Assembly (NCBI GenBank): GCA_963513935.1
Contig: OY740771.1
Coordinates: 14,041,138-14,105,137, forward strand
DNA length: 64,000 nucleotides
DNA from: Aphrophora alni
Taxonomy: Eukaryota; Arthropoda; Insecta; Hemiptera; Aphrophoridae
Reading direction: 5' to 3'
The translations under genes were made by a program, and so were the position numbers. Positions within the stretch are counted from its first letter, which is position 1. The number at the start of each line of letters is the position of its first letter. Shown here piece by piece: positions 11,804-22,334 of the stretch. A model generated the notes under the pieces. The model saw only the letters and a list, made by a program, of their open reading frames with translations, was not told where the DNA came from and ran no database searches.

Positions 11804-12048
11804 TTTAAATTATTATTTTTGATTTTGGTATATGTTTTTGAGTTTAAATATATAAATTACTAAATTGAAATTAGTCTAATCTTAATTCTAATACATATCT
11901 TATTCTAGTCTATTAAATTTGTTCAATCTTATAATTAAAGTTGAATGAATCCTTATTTCTAAATTGTTGTCTTAAATTTAATTTCAATTTACTTATATAA
12001 TATATTTACTTAACCTAAGTCATTCTGTTGAATTCTCAGTTTGTTCAT

Positions 12049-12069
12049 GCCCTAATCGTTGCGGCGCCA
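12049..12069 (-). other. Candidate tRNA primer-binding site
   Basis: One base inside the 5' LTR, the minus strand reads TGGCGCCGCAACGATTAGGG. It begins with TGG, the complement of a tRNA 3' CCA, and the first seven bases fit the lysine-tRNA type of primer site. The match weakens after that, so the priming tRNA is not certain. The position agrees with the LTR boundary obtained independently from the repeat comparison and the target duplication. Confidence 0.5.
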
Positions 12070-12070
12070 T

Positions 12071-13360
12071 TTATAACATAATTCTTTTCTTATATGTTAT
12101 AAAATATTTTATCTTTATTATAAAATCCAAAATAGTGAAGTTACTTTATTAAAAATTTATTTGAAATATCTACAACTAGTCTTCAACTATTACTAAATAA
12201 GTTGACAATAATGCAGATGATTTCAGTTATATAAATTCATTTGTTTATTCATTTAAATTATAAATATTTTCTTTTAATAAATTATTTCTTGTTAAACATT
12301 AATAATATTTGCTTTTGAGTTCTTTTAATAACACAACAAGGTTAAATTGTCTTTAATTACAAAGTTAAATTATTCCAGGCTAGCTCTAGGTTTGGGTTCA
12401 TTACATATATCTTTATCATAGAATTACAAAGTTCTTTTATAAATATTAGTAATTAATATTTATTATTTTCTCGGGGCAGGCACTCGACCAGACATGAACA
12501 AACTGTTTTTAACGCATTTTGTGAAGTTACAGTTAAGAAAAATTGAGATTTAGGATCGGTGTTCTTTTTTGAAATAGGCTTATGAATTGTAAAATTTGTT
12601 AAAGTTTATCTTCAATATTAAGAATTTCTGGACTTTATTATATTTGAATTTACAGAGGATACCACTCTCTGTGTGATTTAGCACTGAATTTACCACTGTT
12701 TATACTGTTTTAACATACTAAAACTTGACGGCATCACTTTTAAAATTACGAATAGAAATTTTCATCTTTGGGCTTTGAAGTCTTGACTGGAATGAATTTT
12801 TTTTGGCTTCGGTTTTGGAATTGAATTGTTGCCGCGGTTCCCAGCATGCACTGTTCTTCCGTTCCCTTGATTACTCAAATAATATTCTCTCGTTTTGTAC
12901 AATTTGATGTTCTTGACTTGAATAAATTATAATTTTGATATTACTTTATGTCTTTTTTGCCTTTGGTCTCGTGATAATATTTATTCATATTTACATTGCC
13001 GATTCTTAAATGAGTTTACTGATTTTATTGTTAATTGTATAATTTCCCGTTCCAACAGAATGACGTACTTATATCTATGACTCAAGTAGTCCTAGTTCTA
13101 ATTCTAATTATATAACATTTGGGTCTTACGGTTACTATTTATGTTCTTAAATTTACTTTAAGGATTGTTTTACTATTCTAACAGATATTGTGACTTATTA
13201 TTTATTTTTATTTGATTTTATTAATTTCGATTGTGATAGTCGTTTCTTTGATCTAGTTGTACTAACAAAAACATGGCGTTCATAGGGAATGCGTTTTACC
13301 TTCATATATTGTATATGCTATCTTCTGATGATTAAAATAAAGAATAGTTGTTTACTGAGG

Positions 13361-13400
<40 letters not shown>

Positions 13401-13780
13401 AGTGCTTATATTAATTTATGGTGTAGTGTTTGTGATAGTATTATGGAATTGGTTTCAATGTGTTTGTTTAGATGTGAGGTTATAGGTTTTCATGTTACAA
13501 GGCTCTGTCTAGGCTTTATTCTATATTTGAGAATTATATTTGATAATATCCATTTCTATATGGATTTGGGTGAATTCTTGGGGTGTGAATTGGTTTTGAC
13601 ATAGTTAATTTAGTTATTGATGATGTTTTTCCTTGTGTATTACTTTCGTAAATTGTTTAGGTCTATCAGCTGATATTTTAGTATCGGTTTCTTGGTTGGC
13701 TTTGTGGGTCATTGAACTTTGCTTTGTTTTGGTGTCGTTTATTTTAGGCTAACTTTTTATGATGGAATTTGTGACGTTAT
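12071..13780 (-). repeat. 5' LTR of the TTLL-carrying element
   Basis: This is the 1710-bp copy lying upstream of gag in element orientation. It matches the other LTR along its whole length. The 9-bp length difference is fully explained by 8 extra bases in a TA run (13362-13396) and one T near 13757. It should hold the promoter and polyadenylation signals. I could not assign a TATA box or transcription start among the many AT-rich stretches. Short open frames inside it recur in both LTRs and look incidental. Confidence 0.93.
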
Positions 13781-14184
13781 ACAGTATCGGTTTTTATGTT
13801 ATTTTGAATAGAAAATGTTTATTGCCCACCATTTGAAACCGAAACAATTATCATAATTTACATGAATATGGTCATTAAGAAAAAAATCATACTAAATTTC
13901 ATTGCCCTACCTTAAACAGTTCTTTAAAAATAATTTATTAAAAAACTCACAAAAACTGTTATTGAGTACATGTTTATATGAACATGTTTGCTTATTCTTC
14001 GGTGTCTTATTATCCCCCGAAGTTATGGTAGTAACTCGCCAATCGCCTTGTATATACAGAGTGATTTAAAACTACGCGCCAATTTCGGGATCTAGTTCAA
14101 GAGGTAAAAAAGGAAAAAGAGGTTAAATCTCTATTTTCCTTATTTTTAGAATTTATAATAAAAGCCACATAATTAATAATAAAA

Positions 14185-14537
14185 TATATTTTTGTACTTA
14201 TTCCGTCTTGTGGTTTACTTGAAACTATGTTACGCGTTTCGATACGTATGTTTCATCTTCAGAGCTCGCTCCTAAGAGATCGTTAAAACATTAAAACACA
14301 CAAACATGGCAAATTGTTCACATAATATCGACGAAGACCGTGAAGGGTGCGCACCACGTGATTCAAGGAACTACTTTCGTCTTCGTCATGTGAACATTTT
14401 GTGATGATTGTGTTTTTTTTAAATTTTTAACGACCTCTTACGAGCGAGATCTGAAGATGAAACAAATGTTTCGAAACACGTAACATATAAGTTATAAGTA
14501 AGCCACAAGACGGAGTAAGTACAATAATATATTATAT
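14185..14537. repeat. Large palindrome with hammerhead-like cores in both arms
   Basis: Left arm (about 14185-14330) and right arm (about 14385-14537) are imperfect reverse complements. They share CACAAGACGGA(A/G)TAAGTAC and a region around CGACGAAGAC. A short GC-rich centre (GGGTGCGCACCACGTG) lies between them. Each arm holds CTGAAGATGAAAC...GAAAC-CG-TAACATA pointing outward. The right arm has an exact 5-bp stem II; the left arm has one mismatch. The palindrome lies within the TIR element 14055-15687. Confidence 0.75.
14451..14482 (+). ncRNA. Hammerhead-like core, right arm of the 14.3 kb palindrome
   Basis: CTGAAGA (14451-14457) is followed by a perfect hairpin GAAAC-AAAT-GTTTC (14459-14472), GAAA (14473-14476) and CACGTA. 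This fits the CUGANGA...GAAA core. The flanks do not form an obvious stem I, so this copy is probably inactive alone. The mirror copy on the minus strand spans about 14230-14262. Confidence 0.45.
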
Positions 14538-16309
14538 AAAAAAGTTTATGTAAACAGTTTCGTAAACGCTTGGTTTTCCGTTTATAACTATTTTGTGTTT
14601 TTAACAAAAACAAATACATTCTTGTTATAAAACAAATAAAAACAAAAACAAAGATATATATATCTTGGAACGTCGGTACGATATTGAGTAAAGATTTGGA
14701 ATACACATTATTTATGTTATCTTTTACCAGTATACCAGAGAACAAAGACTTTATTTTGTACATTTTCAAAAGGTGGACATTCAAAACGTTCCACGACGCT
14801 TATCTCGAAAAATAATAACATTACAGAATATTTGCAAATAAAAGATTTTCTCCTTTTCGGAGAAAACAAATTATTGACTGCAAAATGAGCCAAAATGAAC
14901 CTAAACGAAATATTATGGAATTATGATAATAATTGTTAATAATAATGATATAATTAATTGGCAATAAAAATACCAAAAATAAAAATATTTCTCTTAACAG
15001 TTTCAAAATGAGAGCTGGTGTTTTAATACTAATTTAATTTGTTTACATAAGATTAAAAATATAAATGAATAAACGTGATTTGTTTTCTACAAATTTAGTT
15101 TGAATTGCTTTATCCTTATAGATATGTAAAATTACAAAATATTTAAATTAGTTTTAAAACACCCGTCGCCATTTTGAAACTGTAAGGAAACGGTTTTCAT
15201 ATTTTGTACATTTTTTGAGCAATGTATGGTAATATTATTATTAACAATTATCGTAATCCCGTAATATTTTAGTTTAGCATAATTTTAGATCTTGTAGATA
15301 ATTACCAAGAAATTAGTTTTCAATATATAATACGGTGTTATCCTTTGAATTACGGTAAATAAAGAATAAAAATTCTTTGTTAATCATTAAGAGAACAATA
15401 TTTTGTTACTTGTAATATTATTGATTTTAAAGATATTCCATATTACACATTTTAAACTCCGCCATTTTGAAACTGTGCAAAACATTTCTGTTATCCTTGT
15501 AAAGTGTCACATAAATAAATCGTCTACCAAATCTCCACTCAATATCTTTACTATTTCCAAAGATAAAACACAAAATTACCGACAGACTGAAACGTTTCTG
15601 AACACAAATTTAAACGAAACGTTTTCATTATTTTAATCACTAGAATCATCTCATGAAATATTTCCGTGAATTTTGAATCACCCTGTAACTACTACATCTT
15701 AAATACGTATTTCAACTGATCAAACATCCCTAAGTAGTCTCTGCTATAACGCCTCTTTAATATACAATAAATTTGAATCCATAATGAACTACCATAAGTT
15801 TGAAAAACCTTTTGCCTTAAATTGGTTTCCAAACAAGCTATTAGCTTATGGAAATGATACATCGTTCTCCCGCTGGAGAATAAAATAACAGTGAACAATT
15901 TACATGATGGAAAATGAAGGTTACGTTAATGGGGAAAAGGATTCTTTTGAAATGCTAATGAAGGATTCTCTCTCCGTCTTGACGGAGCAACAGCTGGCAT
16001 CACTTTGTGACAATTTGACATCGCCACTTGCCAATTTCCATTTTTTATGTTTTGTTCCAAGTATATTTATACTTGTTTGCATATTCATTACTTTTAAACA
16101 TTGAATAAACAACTTTACTCTAAGGATTGGAACATTTCTGCATCATCTCACGGAATATTTTTAACCTTTTAGAAAATTTGAATATGTTTAGGTACACGAC
16201 GGAATTTTATGTTTATTTTAAAATATTTTTTTAATGGGTTTTGAATAGAAGTTTTTTGATTAAAAGGAGAAAGGTTTCCCTGACTGTGATTATGTTGATT
16301 GGACGAAAC

Positions 16310-16500
16310 GGCACTCTTAGGGCCTCTATAGTGAGTTAATATAGCTGAATCTACACATTTTAAGTTATATTCCACTCTTTTATCTTTCCTATCAGGTCTC
16401 TTTTGAACAACACTTGTTCTCTTCTCTTCGGACACTGACACTTTTACAGTATTCATGGGCTAAATTGTCTTTATTTCATACTTTTTTAACAGTTGATGAT
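16310..16500 (-). repeat. SINE-like repeat copy, minus strand
   Basis: It contains CTCTTTTATCTTTCCTATCA, GGTCTCTTTTGAACAACACT and TGTTCTCTTCTCTTCGGACA. The 3' portion with the complement of GTGTAGATTCAGCTA and CTCACTATAG is also present. The 95-codon open stretch 16169-16456 overlaps it and appears to be repeat read-through. Confidence 0.6.
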
Positions 16501-16579
16501 GACAAAAAGATTTTTGATTTTTTAAAATCAAAGAATAAATGGAGGAAACGACTAAATAGTCCTAGTTTATAGGAAGGGT

Positions 16580-17137
16580 AATATTGAATGCGTGAATAAA
16601 TACAGACCAATTATTGCTCTCCTCTCAGTTTTTTCCAAAATACTTGAAAAAAATTATCAAGACCAGGTTATTTAGTTTTTGAAAGAGTTGTAGATAAAGC
16701 AATATGGTTTTACAAAAGGACGGAATACTGAAGAAGCAATTGTTGATTTTACGTCCAATATTTACTCTGCTATCAATGTTATAAACAAAGCCACTGGATT
16801 GTTAATAGATTTTTCAAAGGCATTTGATCTCGTGGATCATAACATATTGTCAGTAAAGTTGGAGGCTGTTGGTAATCACGGAACTGCTGAGCTGGTATGG
16901 TTAGGTTAGGTTAGGTTAGGTTGTATGGTGCTACACACCTAACCTACCTAGCAAGACGTATGGAACAAGATTATGTCAGTCGTAAACAAGAAATTAAATT
17001 AAGAGTCCTACAGGGATCTTTCTTGTCTGCAACTCTTTTAAAACATAATAAACGATTTACTAAAACAAAATATTAAGGGCAAAACTGGAGTGTGTGGGAT
17101 AATAACGAGTATGATATCAGGACAGGATTTGAATGTA
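16580..17137 (+). pseudogene. Non-LTR retrotransposon reverse transcriptase, 5' part (Jockey/CR1-like), dead
   Basis: With small frame changes the plus strand reads YRPIIALLSVFSKILEK, then QYGFTKGRNTEEAIVDF, then LLIDFSKAFDLVDHNIL. These are reverse-transcriptase blocks of Jockey/CR1-type LINEs; DFSKAFD carries the first catalytic aspartate. Further on, LRVLQGSFLSATL corresponds to the PQGSxLGP block and is degraded. Stops and frameshifts are frequent. The copy is interrupted by a TTAGG tract (16901-16920) and by the transposon beginning at 17138. It continues at 18184. Confidence 0.85.
16901..16920 (+). repeat. Four TTAGG telomere-type units inside the LINE
   Basis: Exactly four TTAGG units interrupt the LINE reading frame. 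The 7-bp sequence GTATGGT lies on both sides (16895-16901, overlapping the first T of the tract, and 16923-16929), as if a staggered break had been filled or a short duplication had formed. Confidence 0.85.
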
Positions 17138-18187
17138 TTAAGGGGATTCGGAGGGGTTTTTTTTATTCAAAAAAATTCGAAGTTTTGTTTATTGAATTTT
17201 AGTGTTCCTCTGTTTCATAGAATTAATTTAAGACCACTCCTATTAATTTTTGTCATGTGGAACAAAAGTTATTTCACTTTTTTTGAAGCAGTGTCATGTG
17301 TTTCACCAAAGGTCTGAGGCTGACTATGGCGTAAAGTATAAATATTACTTGGGCGGTGGTGAATCTAGTGGATTCAAATCAGTAATTGGAAGTAAATATA
17401 ACATATACTTGAAGTTATTATGAGTACAACAAAGCCAATTTTTCAAGATTTAGTAAATCCTACTCTGCTAAAAAAAGTGTCCGAACGGGAAGGCACAGAA
17501 CCCCAATAAGTCACTAAATGCCTTTATTTGGTCACGATTGCCAAAAACAGTATTTCTAGGCCTAAAAACCATGGAATTTGGTTTTAATAAAGGGAATATC
17601 ACAAGATGCCTTGTTATGTAGAAGCTTGGACAAAATACGCATACGGAAAAGTGAGCGAATGCTTTCAAAACTTACGAAAAAAGCTAGACGACATCGTGAA
17701 AGTGCCAAGAGGAAGTTAGAAGAAGCATTTCTTGAAGATGAGGATCCAGACCAGCCTTTATATGGTGTTGGAATTTATAAACTCATTGAATCACGTCAGT
17801 GATAGAATAATAAATCTTTTTGTGTTTTTCTGAAAACTTCGTTTTTTTGTATGACCCGTTTTCTCAGAAACTACAAAAGATACAGCTACAAAATTTTTAC
17901 CACATAATCTTCTAGTTTGGATGTGAACTTTAACACACGATTTTTCAAAATCGTGAATTAAAAATCTTTTTACAGTCAAAAATGTGTGAAATTTTTATTG
18001 CGTTTTAAATATAACATATTATAAAAATCATAAAAAGGGAAAAAATCACTGTGTTAAAGTTCTAAGAACAAGTAATAAAACCAACAACAAAAATTTCAAC
18101 CGGATTGCTTTAGTAGTTTTTGAGAAAATGGCTCATCAATATGACAAATTTAACATAGGCTCTTATGGACCCTCTGAACCCCCTTAA
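17138..18187 (+). mobile_element. TTAA-flanked DNA transposon copy inserted in the LINE
   Basis: A 1042-bp segment (17142-18183) sits between two TTAA sites (17138-17141 and 18184-18187). Removing it and one TTAA restores near-continuous LINE coding sequence, so it is a real insertion. Its ends are imperfect inverted repeats: GGGGATTCGGAGGGG on the left, GGGGGTTCAGAGGGT on the right when reversed. TTAA targets are used by piggyBac and Kolobok superfamilies. The transposase remnant inside is not piggyBac-like. The copy is internally deleted. Confidence 0.75.
17410..17802 (+). pseudogene. C-terminal transposase remnant, Mutator-domain/Kolobok-like
   Basis: Reading the plus strand with frame changes gives KPIFQDLVNPTLLKK, a region resembling GxTQNPNESLN, then RLPKTVFLGLKTMEFG. 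The open stretch 17578-17802 follows, with SERMLSKLTKKARRHRESAK and the ending YGVGIY. This order matches the C-terminal end of insect transposase-like proteins annotated with a Mutator-like transposase domain. The frame is broken at least twice and the N-terminal two-thirds are missing. Family assignment is from memory of the motif order and is moderate. Confidence 0.55.
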
Positions 18188-18620
18188 GGAATTAGCGTTG
18201 CAACAATAAGATGGTTGTCAATATAGAAAAGAGTAACATAAATCTTGATTTGAGAGGTCATGGAGTTAAACAAATAATATATACCAATGACGTGTTATGC
18301 ACGAGTCCCATGTTCGGTTCTTACCAGGTTATTGAAAATACAAATAAAACAAAATATGTTGGGGTTTATTTGGATAGTAAAGTGTTTTGGGGAGGGTACA
18401 TAAAATATTATAATTACAAAATTAGACGAAATATCAGAAACTTTTATTTTTTGAGGAAAACTTGTCATATAAAGTTACTATGTAACTGGTATTTTAAGTT
18501 GATACGCTTCCAGTTACAATACGGGATTGAATGCTCGGGAGGAGCGAATCTAACAACCTTGCAGCAGCTATTAACCACCATGCATAAATATTTTTTGTAC
18601 GAATAATTTTATTTAAGGGT
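18184..18620 (+). pseudogene. Same LINE reverse transcriptase, 3' part
   Basis: Across the TTAA insertion the LINE reading resumes: DLNV before the insertion and KELALQQ after it, in a frame one base off. The open stretch 18211-18606 includes YVGVYLDSKVFW, LRKTCHIKLLCNWYFKLIRF and QLQYGIECSGG, all typical of the thumb and post-reverse-transcriptase region of Jockey-like LINEs. The YADD catalytic box is not intact in either part. The 131-codon open frame is a surviving fragment, not a gene. Confidence 0.82.
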
Positions 18621-20800
18621 AAAAAGGAACCCTCTTTTCCTCTTTTTAAATTTACACACATTTTACCCCTTAAATATTTGATTGTTTACAAAGTTTAAAA
18701 AATATTTTTCATACGTAGTGGCAACAAGACTGACCTTATCCAATTGAGACTGACCTTATTTATCCCAATACGTAATACACGATGCACATACATATGATAC
18801 ATATATTATTTATGAGTGCATATGAGTAGATCAAAAAACTCTCGGAAAGTTGTTCAAGAATGTTATGTATAGGACCAAAAGCTTATAATTATCTGCCCAA
18901 TGAATACTCTCTTACGTTAAAATTTTAAAGGTGTTTTTACGAAAGTGCAAATATTGGTTTAATGAAAACGAAAAATTAAATCAAATGATCAACATTGTAC
19001 ATTAACTTTCACAACTATAATATGTATTTTTCTATCTTTCAACTATTTATTTATTTATTGCTTTACTTTTGTTTTGTTCTATTTTTGGATATTTCTGGAA
19101 ATATTTCGTAATAAATGTAGAAGTGTTTATATAAAAATAAGATATATTTATATACTTACGTGTTCTTTTTATTGTAATTACAAACAGCAAAATCACAGTA
19201 ATGTAGACTGTAAATTTTAGGATTTAATTTAAATAAATCCTTTTTTCCTAGTCACCGTTACTGAATACAGGTGACTAGACAGACAACCCACATACATTAA
19301 CATGTAATAATTGTGGAAATAAAGTATTATTATTATTTTTGTTTGTACCCACCTGTAAAGGTTACAGGCAAGTATTTATGTACATAGCGAACGTTTTGAA
19401 TGTGGAGTAATTTAGGAGATGGTCTTCCTTGATCTATTGAGGTATGTTACAAGAACAGGTAGGGTTTGTAAAGGATAAAATGCAAAAAATACGTTTAGTA
19501 AAGAACAAAAATTAGTTTATTATTTTCTGTACATAGTGAGAAAGAGCCAATGCTGCCTAAATTTGAAGAAAATAGAGAGAGGGGGAAAAAAAAGGTATAT
19601 TATTAAAATAGGAACTACACGTCGATCGATCGGGGAATGATTTTATAACTAAAAATAAGCTAAGCATACGTCCAAAAAATCTTTGCTAGCGAGTTACGTC
19701 TGGCGAAAGATTTCACCCGGATTTTTAATCCAATGGTAATATACTGCCAATATTGAATTTTACGGGGCATAAATTATGCAAGTTCAGTTTAAGTTTTGTA
19801 ACCTGAAAATTATTAAATATAAATCCCAGAAATGTATCTCTTGTAGATTTTGAATAACGTATTGTAAAAACCCCAAAATTATGAAATCGAAAAATATTTT
19901 TTTTACGTTTGACGTATTGATTTATAGATACACATCAATATTTTATACTATATTTATAAAAAATATAATTACGAGTTAAAATATGCGAATAAAGATAATA
20001 AAAATACGATTTCAAGAAATTTTTTAAAACAAAACCTTTCTTAATTATATAATTTTTATCTCTTAATCATTTTAATTTTAGTTCTCAAGTATCAAATAAA
20101 GCTATTTCAATAGTTCACATTAGCGTCGTATTATTCATAACTAATAACTCATAATTAAATTTTTCGACTACGTTTTTGTGGGTTATATAATAATTTTATA
20201 AAAACTACAAGAGATACGGGACTGGGAATTATTTTTTTTTACAATTTTTCAGATAAAAAAGCGTATAGGCCCAAGAATCTTTGCGTCGTAATTTGTGCCA
20301 AATAAAATTCAATATGGCCCAATTTTTTCGGTGGATCGGAAATTTTGGCGAAATCTTTCTCTAGCCGTAACGAAACGTTTTTGGTGTGGGGTTTATCTTA
20401 TTTTTAGATATAGCACTGTTCCCAGAGACATTGCCGTCAGTTACGAATCACCCTGTACCTCACTCGATAAATCGGTTAAGTATTTACTACTGTTTAAAGT
20501 ATAACCAAACGAAAACACCAACATGGAATAATGGTTTTTCTTGTCAACATAATTACTTTCACTATATTTTAGAAAAGAAAAATATTAAATTATTCTCATC
20601 CCTTTTTGCAACGATTATTTTGAATTTAAACATCTTGCAGCCTAATTTTTATACCACTTCCATCTTTAACCCTCTCCCCCAGAATTAAAAAAATCTAAAC
20701 CATTGTTTTTTTTAAGTTGCTCCTATCACCTAAAGAGATTGGCGCAAACAGAATTCAAATGTTTTAAAAAATATTAGAACACCCTGTTTTTTCTTTTCTA
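18621..20800. other. AT-rich sequence, no gene seen
   Basis: No protein motif or clear repeat was found. CACCCTGT-type motifs near 20450, 20783 and 20808 resemble the ends of the TACAG-type elements, but matching left ends were not located. The open stretches at 20295-20688 overlap one another and show no family features. Confidence 0.55.
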
Positions 20801-20976
20801 ACACCCTGTATAAGGAGGTCGGTTCAAGAATTTAACCTGCAGTTCTATTTATAAACAAACGAAAAAATCAACATTGAAAAAGGTGTCTTGAAATATACAA
20901 AGTTAAAAACGAATAAAAAATCTCTAAATAGATGTAATATAGTCTCACTATATTTTGGGAAATAAAAATATTAAAT

Positions 20977-21644
20977 TGTAGCAACCACACGCTAATGTGC
21001 GTTACAGAAGTTCTTTAAAAATCTGTCACTCGGTTTTCAAATTAAGTCTTGTAATTAATTATATTCAGTTTATGTAAGGACAAAGTAAACAACCAGGCCT
21101 GATAAATGAGGCGTCGGCGTCGAGTTGTCACGTGCTTCATTAGGAAGCGACGTCAGGAATGTCCTAATGAGAAACTAACCTCACCTCGGTGATATTATTT
21201 TTGGCAACATTTATTCTGTTTTTAATTGGAGGTGATAAAACATGAAATTTATTTTCAGTCATAATCCAACACACATTCTTTATCTTTTCTAGACAAACAC
21301 TCCGTCTCAAGATTCCTAGAAATACAATTAGAAATGAAGAATTTCATTAAAGTTCGGAGAGCTGTGGAATTTTTTGTAATTATTTTACTGCTGGAGAAAG
21401 TCATTTAGATAACGTAAAATGTTTAATTGGGTCTCGGAATCTCTTGAAAGAAAAACAAAACCATTTTTATAACCTAATCTGAAATTATAGAGCTTGAAAT
21501 ATGTTGTTTTGAATTTTATTGTTGGAACACGAGTTAGTTGTATCTGTGCGTAGAGCATTATTGGTAACTTCTATACGTATGGGAAATAACTCGTATAAGT
21601 TTAACTTGTTCTAGTGACTATGATCAGTTCACATTTCGTTGACA
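20977..21644 (+). repeat. 0.67 kb TG...CA repeat, LTR-like, copy 1
   Basis: The segment begins TGTAGCAACC and ends TTCGTTGACA, so its ends have the TG...CA form of an LTR. A close reverse-complement copy lies at 30309-30978. No 5-bp target duplication is visible around either copy. More diverged similarity continues outside the left end (about 20860-20976), matching sequence beyond the other copy. It may be a solo LTR or part of a larger duplicated unit. No coding frame. Confidence 0.7.
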
Positions 21645-21844
21645 CATGTGGACAGCTACAATAGCTATTGAAAGTGAAATTTATTTTTCATTCCGTAAAA
21701 CGATTATGTCTGTTTTCCCATAAATTAAAAATAAATATAAATATTCCATTGTGTCAACTGAATTTGTGACCAGGTTATGTTAAAACATTCATATTCATTA
21801 CACTTTCGCTAAACTTTGACAAAATCTGACTGGGAATGTAGCAG

Positions 21845-22010
21845 ATCCGAAGACTTTAACTCTATCTACATTTCCTTCATGCAGTCTTAGGTTAGATCCC
21901 TCTCTTTCATCTTTCCTCTCAGGTCTCTTTTAACCAACTCTTGTTCCTTCAGACTCTGCCGCTATTACAGTATTCGTGGTCTAAGGAGTTTTTACTTTAT
22001 GCACTTATCC
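21845..22010 (-). repeat. SINE-like repeat copy, minus strand
   Basis: It contains GTTAGATCCCTCTCTTTCAT, CTTTCCTCTCAGGTCTCTTT and AACCAACTCTTGTTCC. It lies 200 bp beyond the first TG...CA repeat and 320 bp before another copy in the opposite orientation. Confidence 0.6.
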
Positions 22011-22334
22011 TGGAGAGATTAATACAAAGATGGCCATTTCGAACACCTGTCTTAATAATCCTAACAAGCACCAATTTGGTTTAATATTACGTTTATTTTA
22101 TTAGATGTCGTTTAATTACAAAGCAATGTATGTACAGTACTTTATTTCGTTCTATGTTACATTACAAATAAACTATAGTTAATTAAAGTATTAACTTACT
22201 TTTGTGAAAGATCCGGTATTTAAAACACATTAATTTTTTATTCAACAAGCACTAGCTAAACAATACAAAATAAACGATCAATTGATAAAAGTGAAAAACC
22301 ATTTTTCGTAATGATCGCAGAAAAAAAAGAAGAC

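Larger units (their letters stand above)
7573..13780 (-). mobile_element. Non-autonomous LTR retrotransposon carrying a captured TTLL gene fragment
   Basis: Two long direct repeats (7573-9273 and 12071-13780) enclose 2.8 kb of unique DNA. The outer flanks carry the same 4 bp, ACAG, at 7569-7572 and 13781-13784, as expected for an integrase-made target duplication. On the minus strand the order is 5' LTR, candidate tRNA primer-binding site, gag-like ORF, TTLL6-like ORF, low-complexity stretch, 3' LTR. No reverse transcriptase, RNase H, integrase or protease is recognisable, so mobility would depend on another element. The LTRs differ by only four substitutions, a (TA)n length change and one T, so insertion was recent. 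On the minus strand the LTR ends are ATAACG...GTTATAA rather than the usual TG...CA. Ty3/gypsy or BEL affinity cannot be decided without pol. Confidence 0.93.
14055..15687. mobile_element. TIR element, TACAG(A/G)GTGATT ends
   Basis: The left end reads TACAGAGTGATTTAAAACT and the right end, reversed, TACAGGGTGATTCAAAATT. That is about 19 matches in 23 positions. The 1.63 kb interior has the 14.3 kb palindrome and a second imperfect inverted repeat (about 14820-15045 against 15140-15290, sharing TTTTGAAACTGT and GGTGTTTTAA). Related CACCCTGTA ends occur elsewhere in the window. No transposase is seen, so this is a non-autonomous element or two nested ones. Confidence 0.55.

Noticed and set aside
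11550..11822. Plus-strand open frame opposite gag
   Set aside because: Antisense shadow of the gag-like ORF with no recognisable features.
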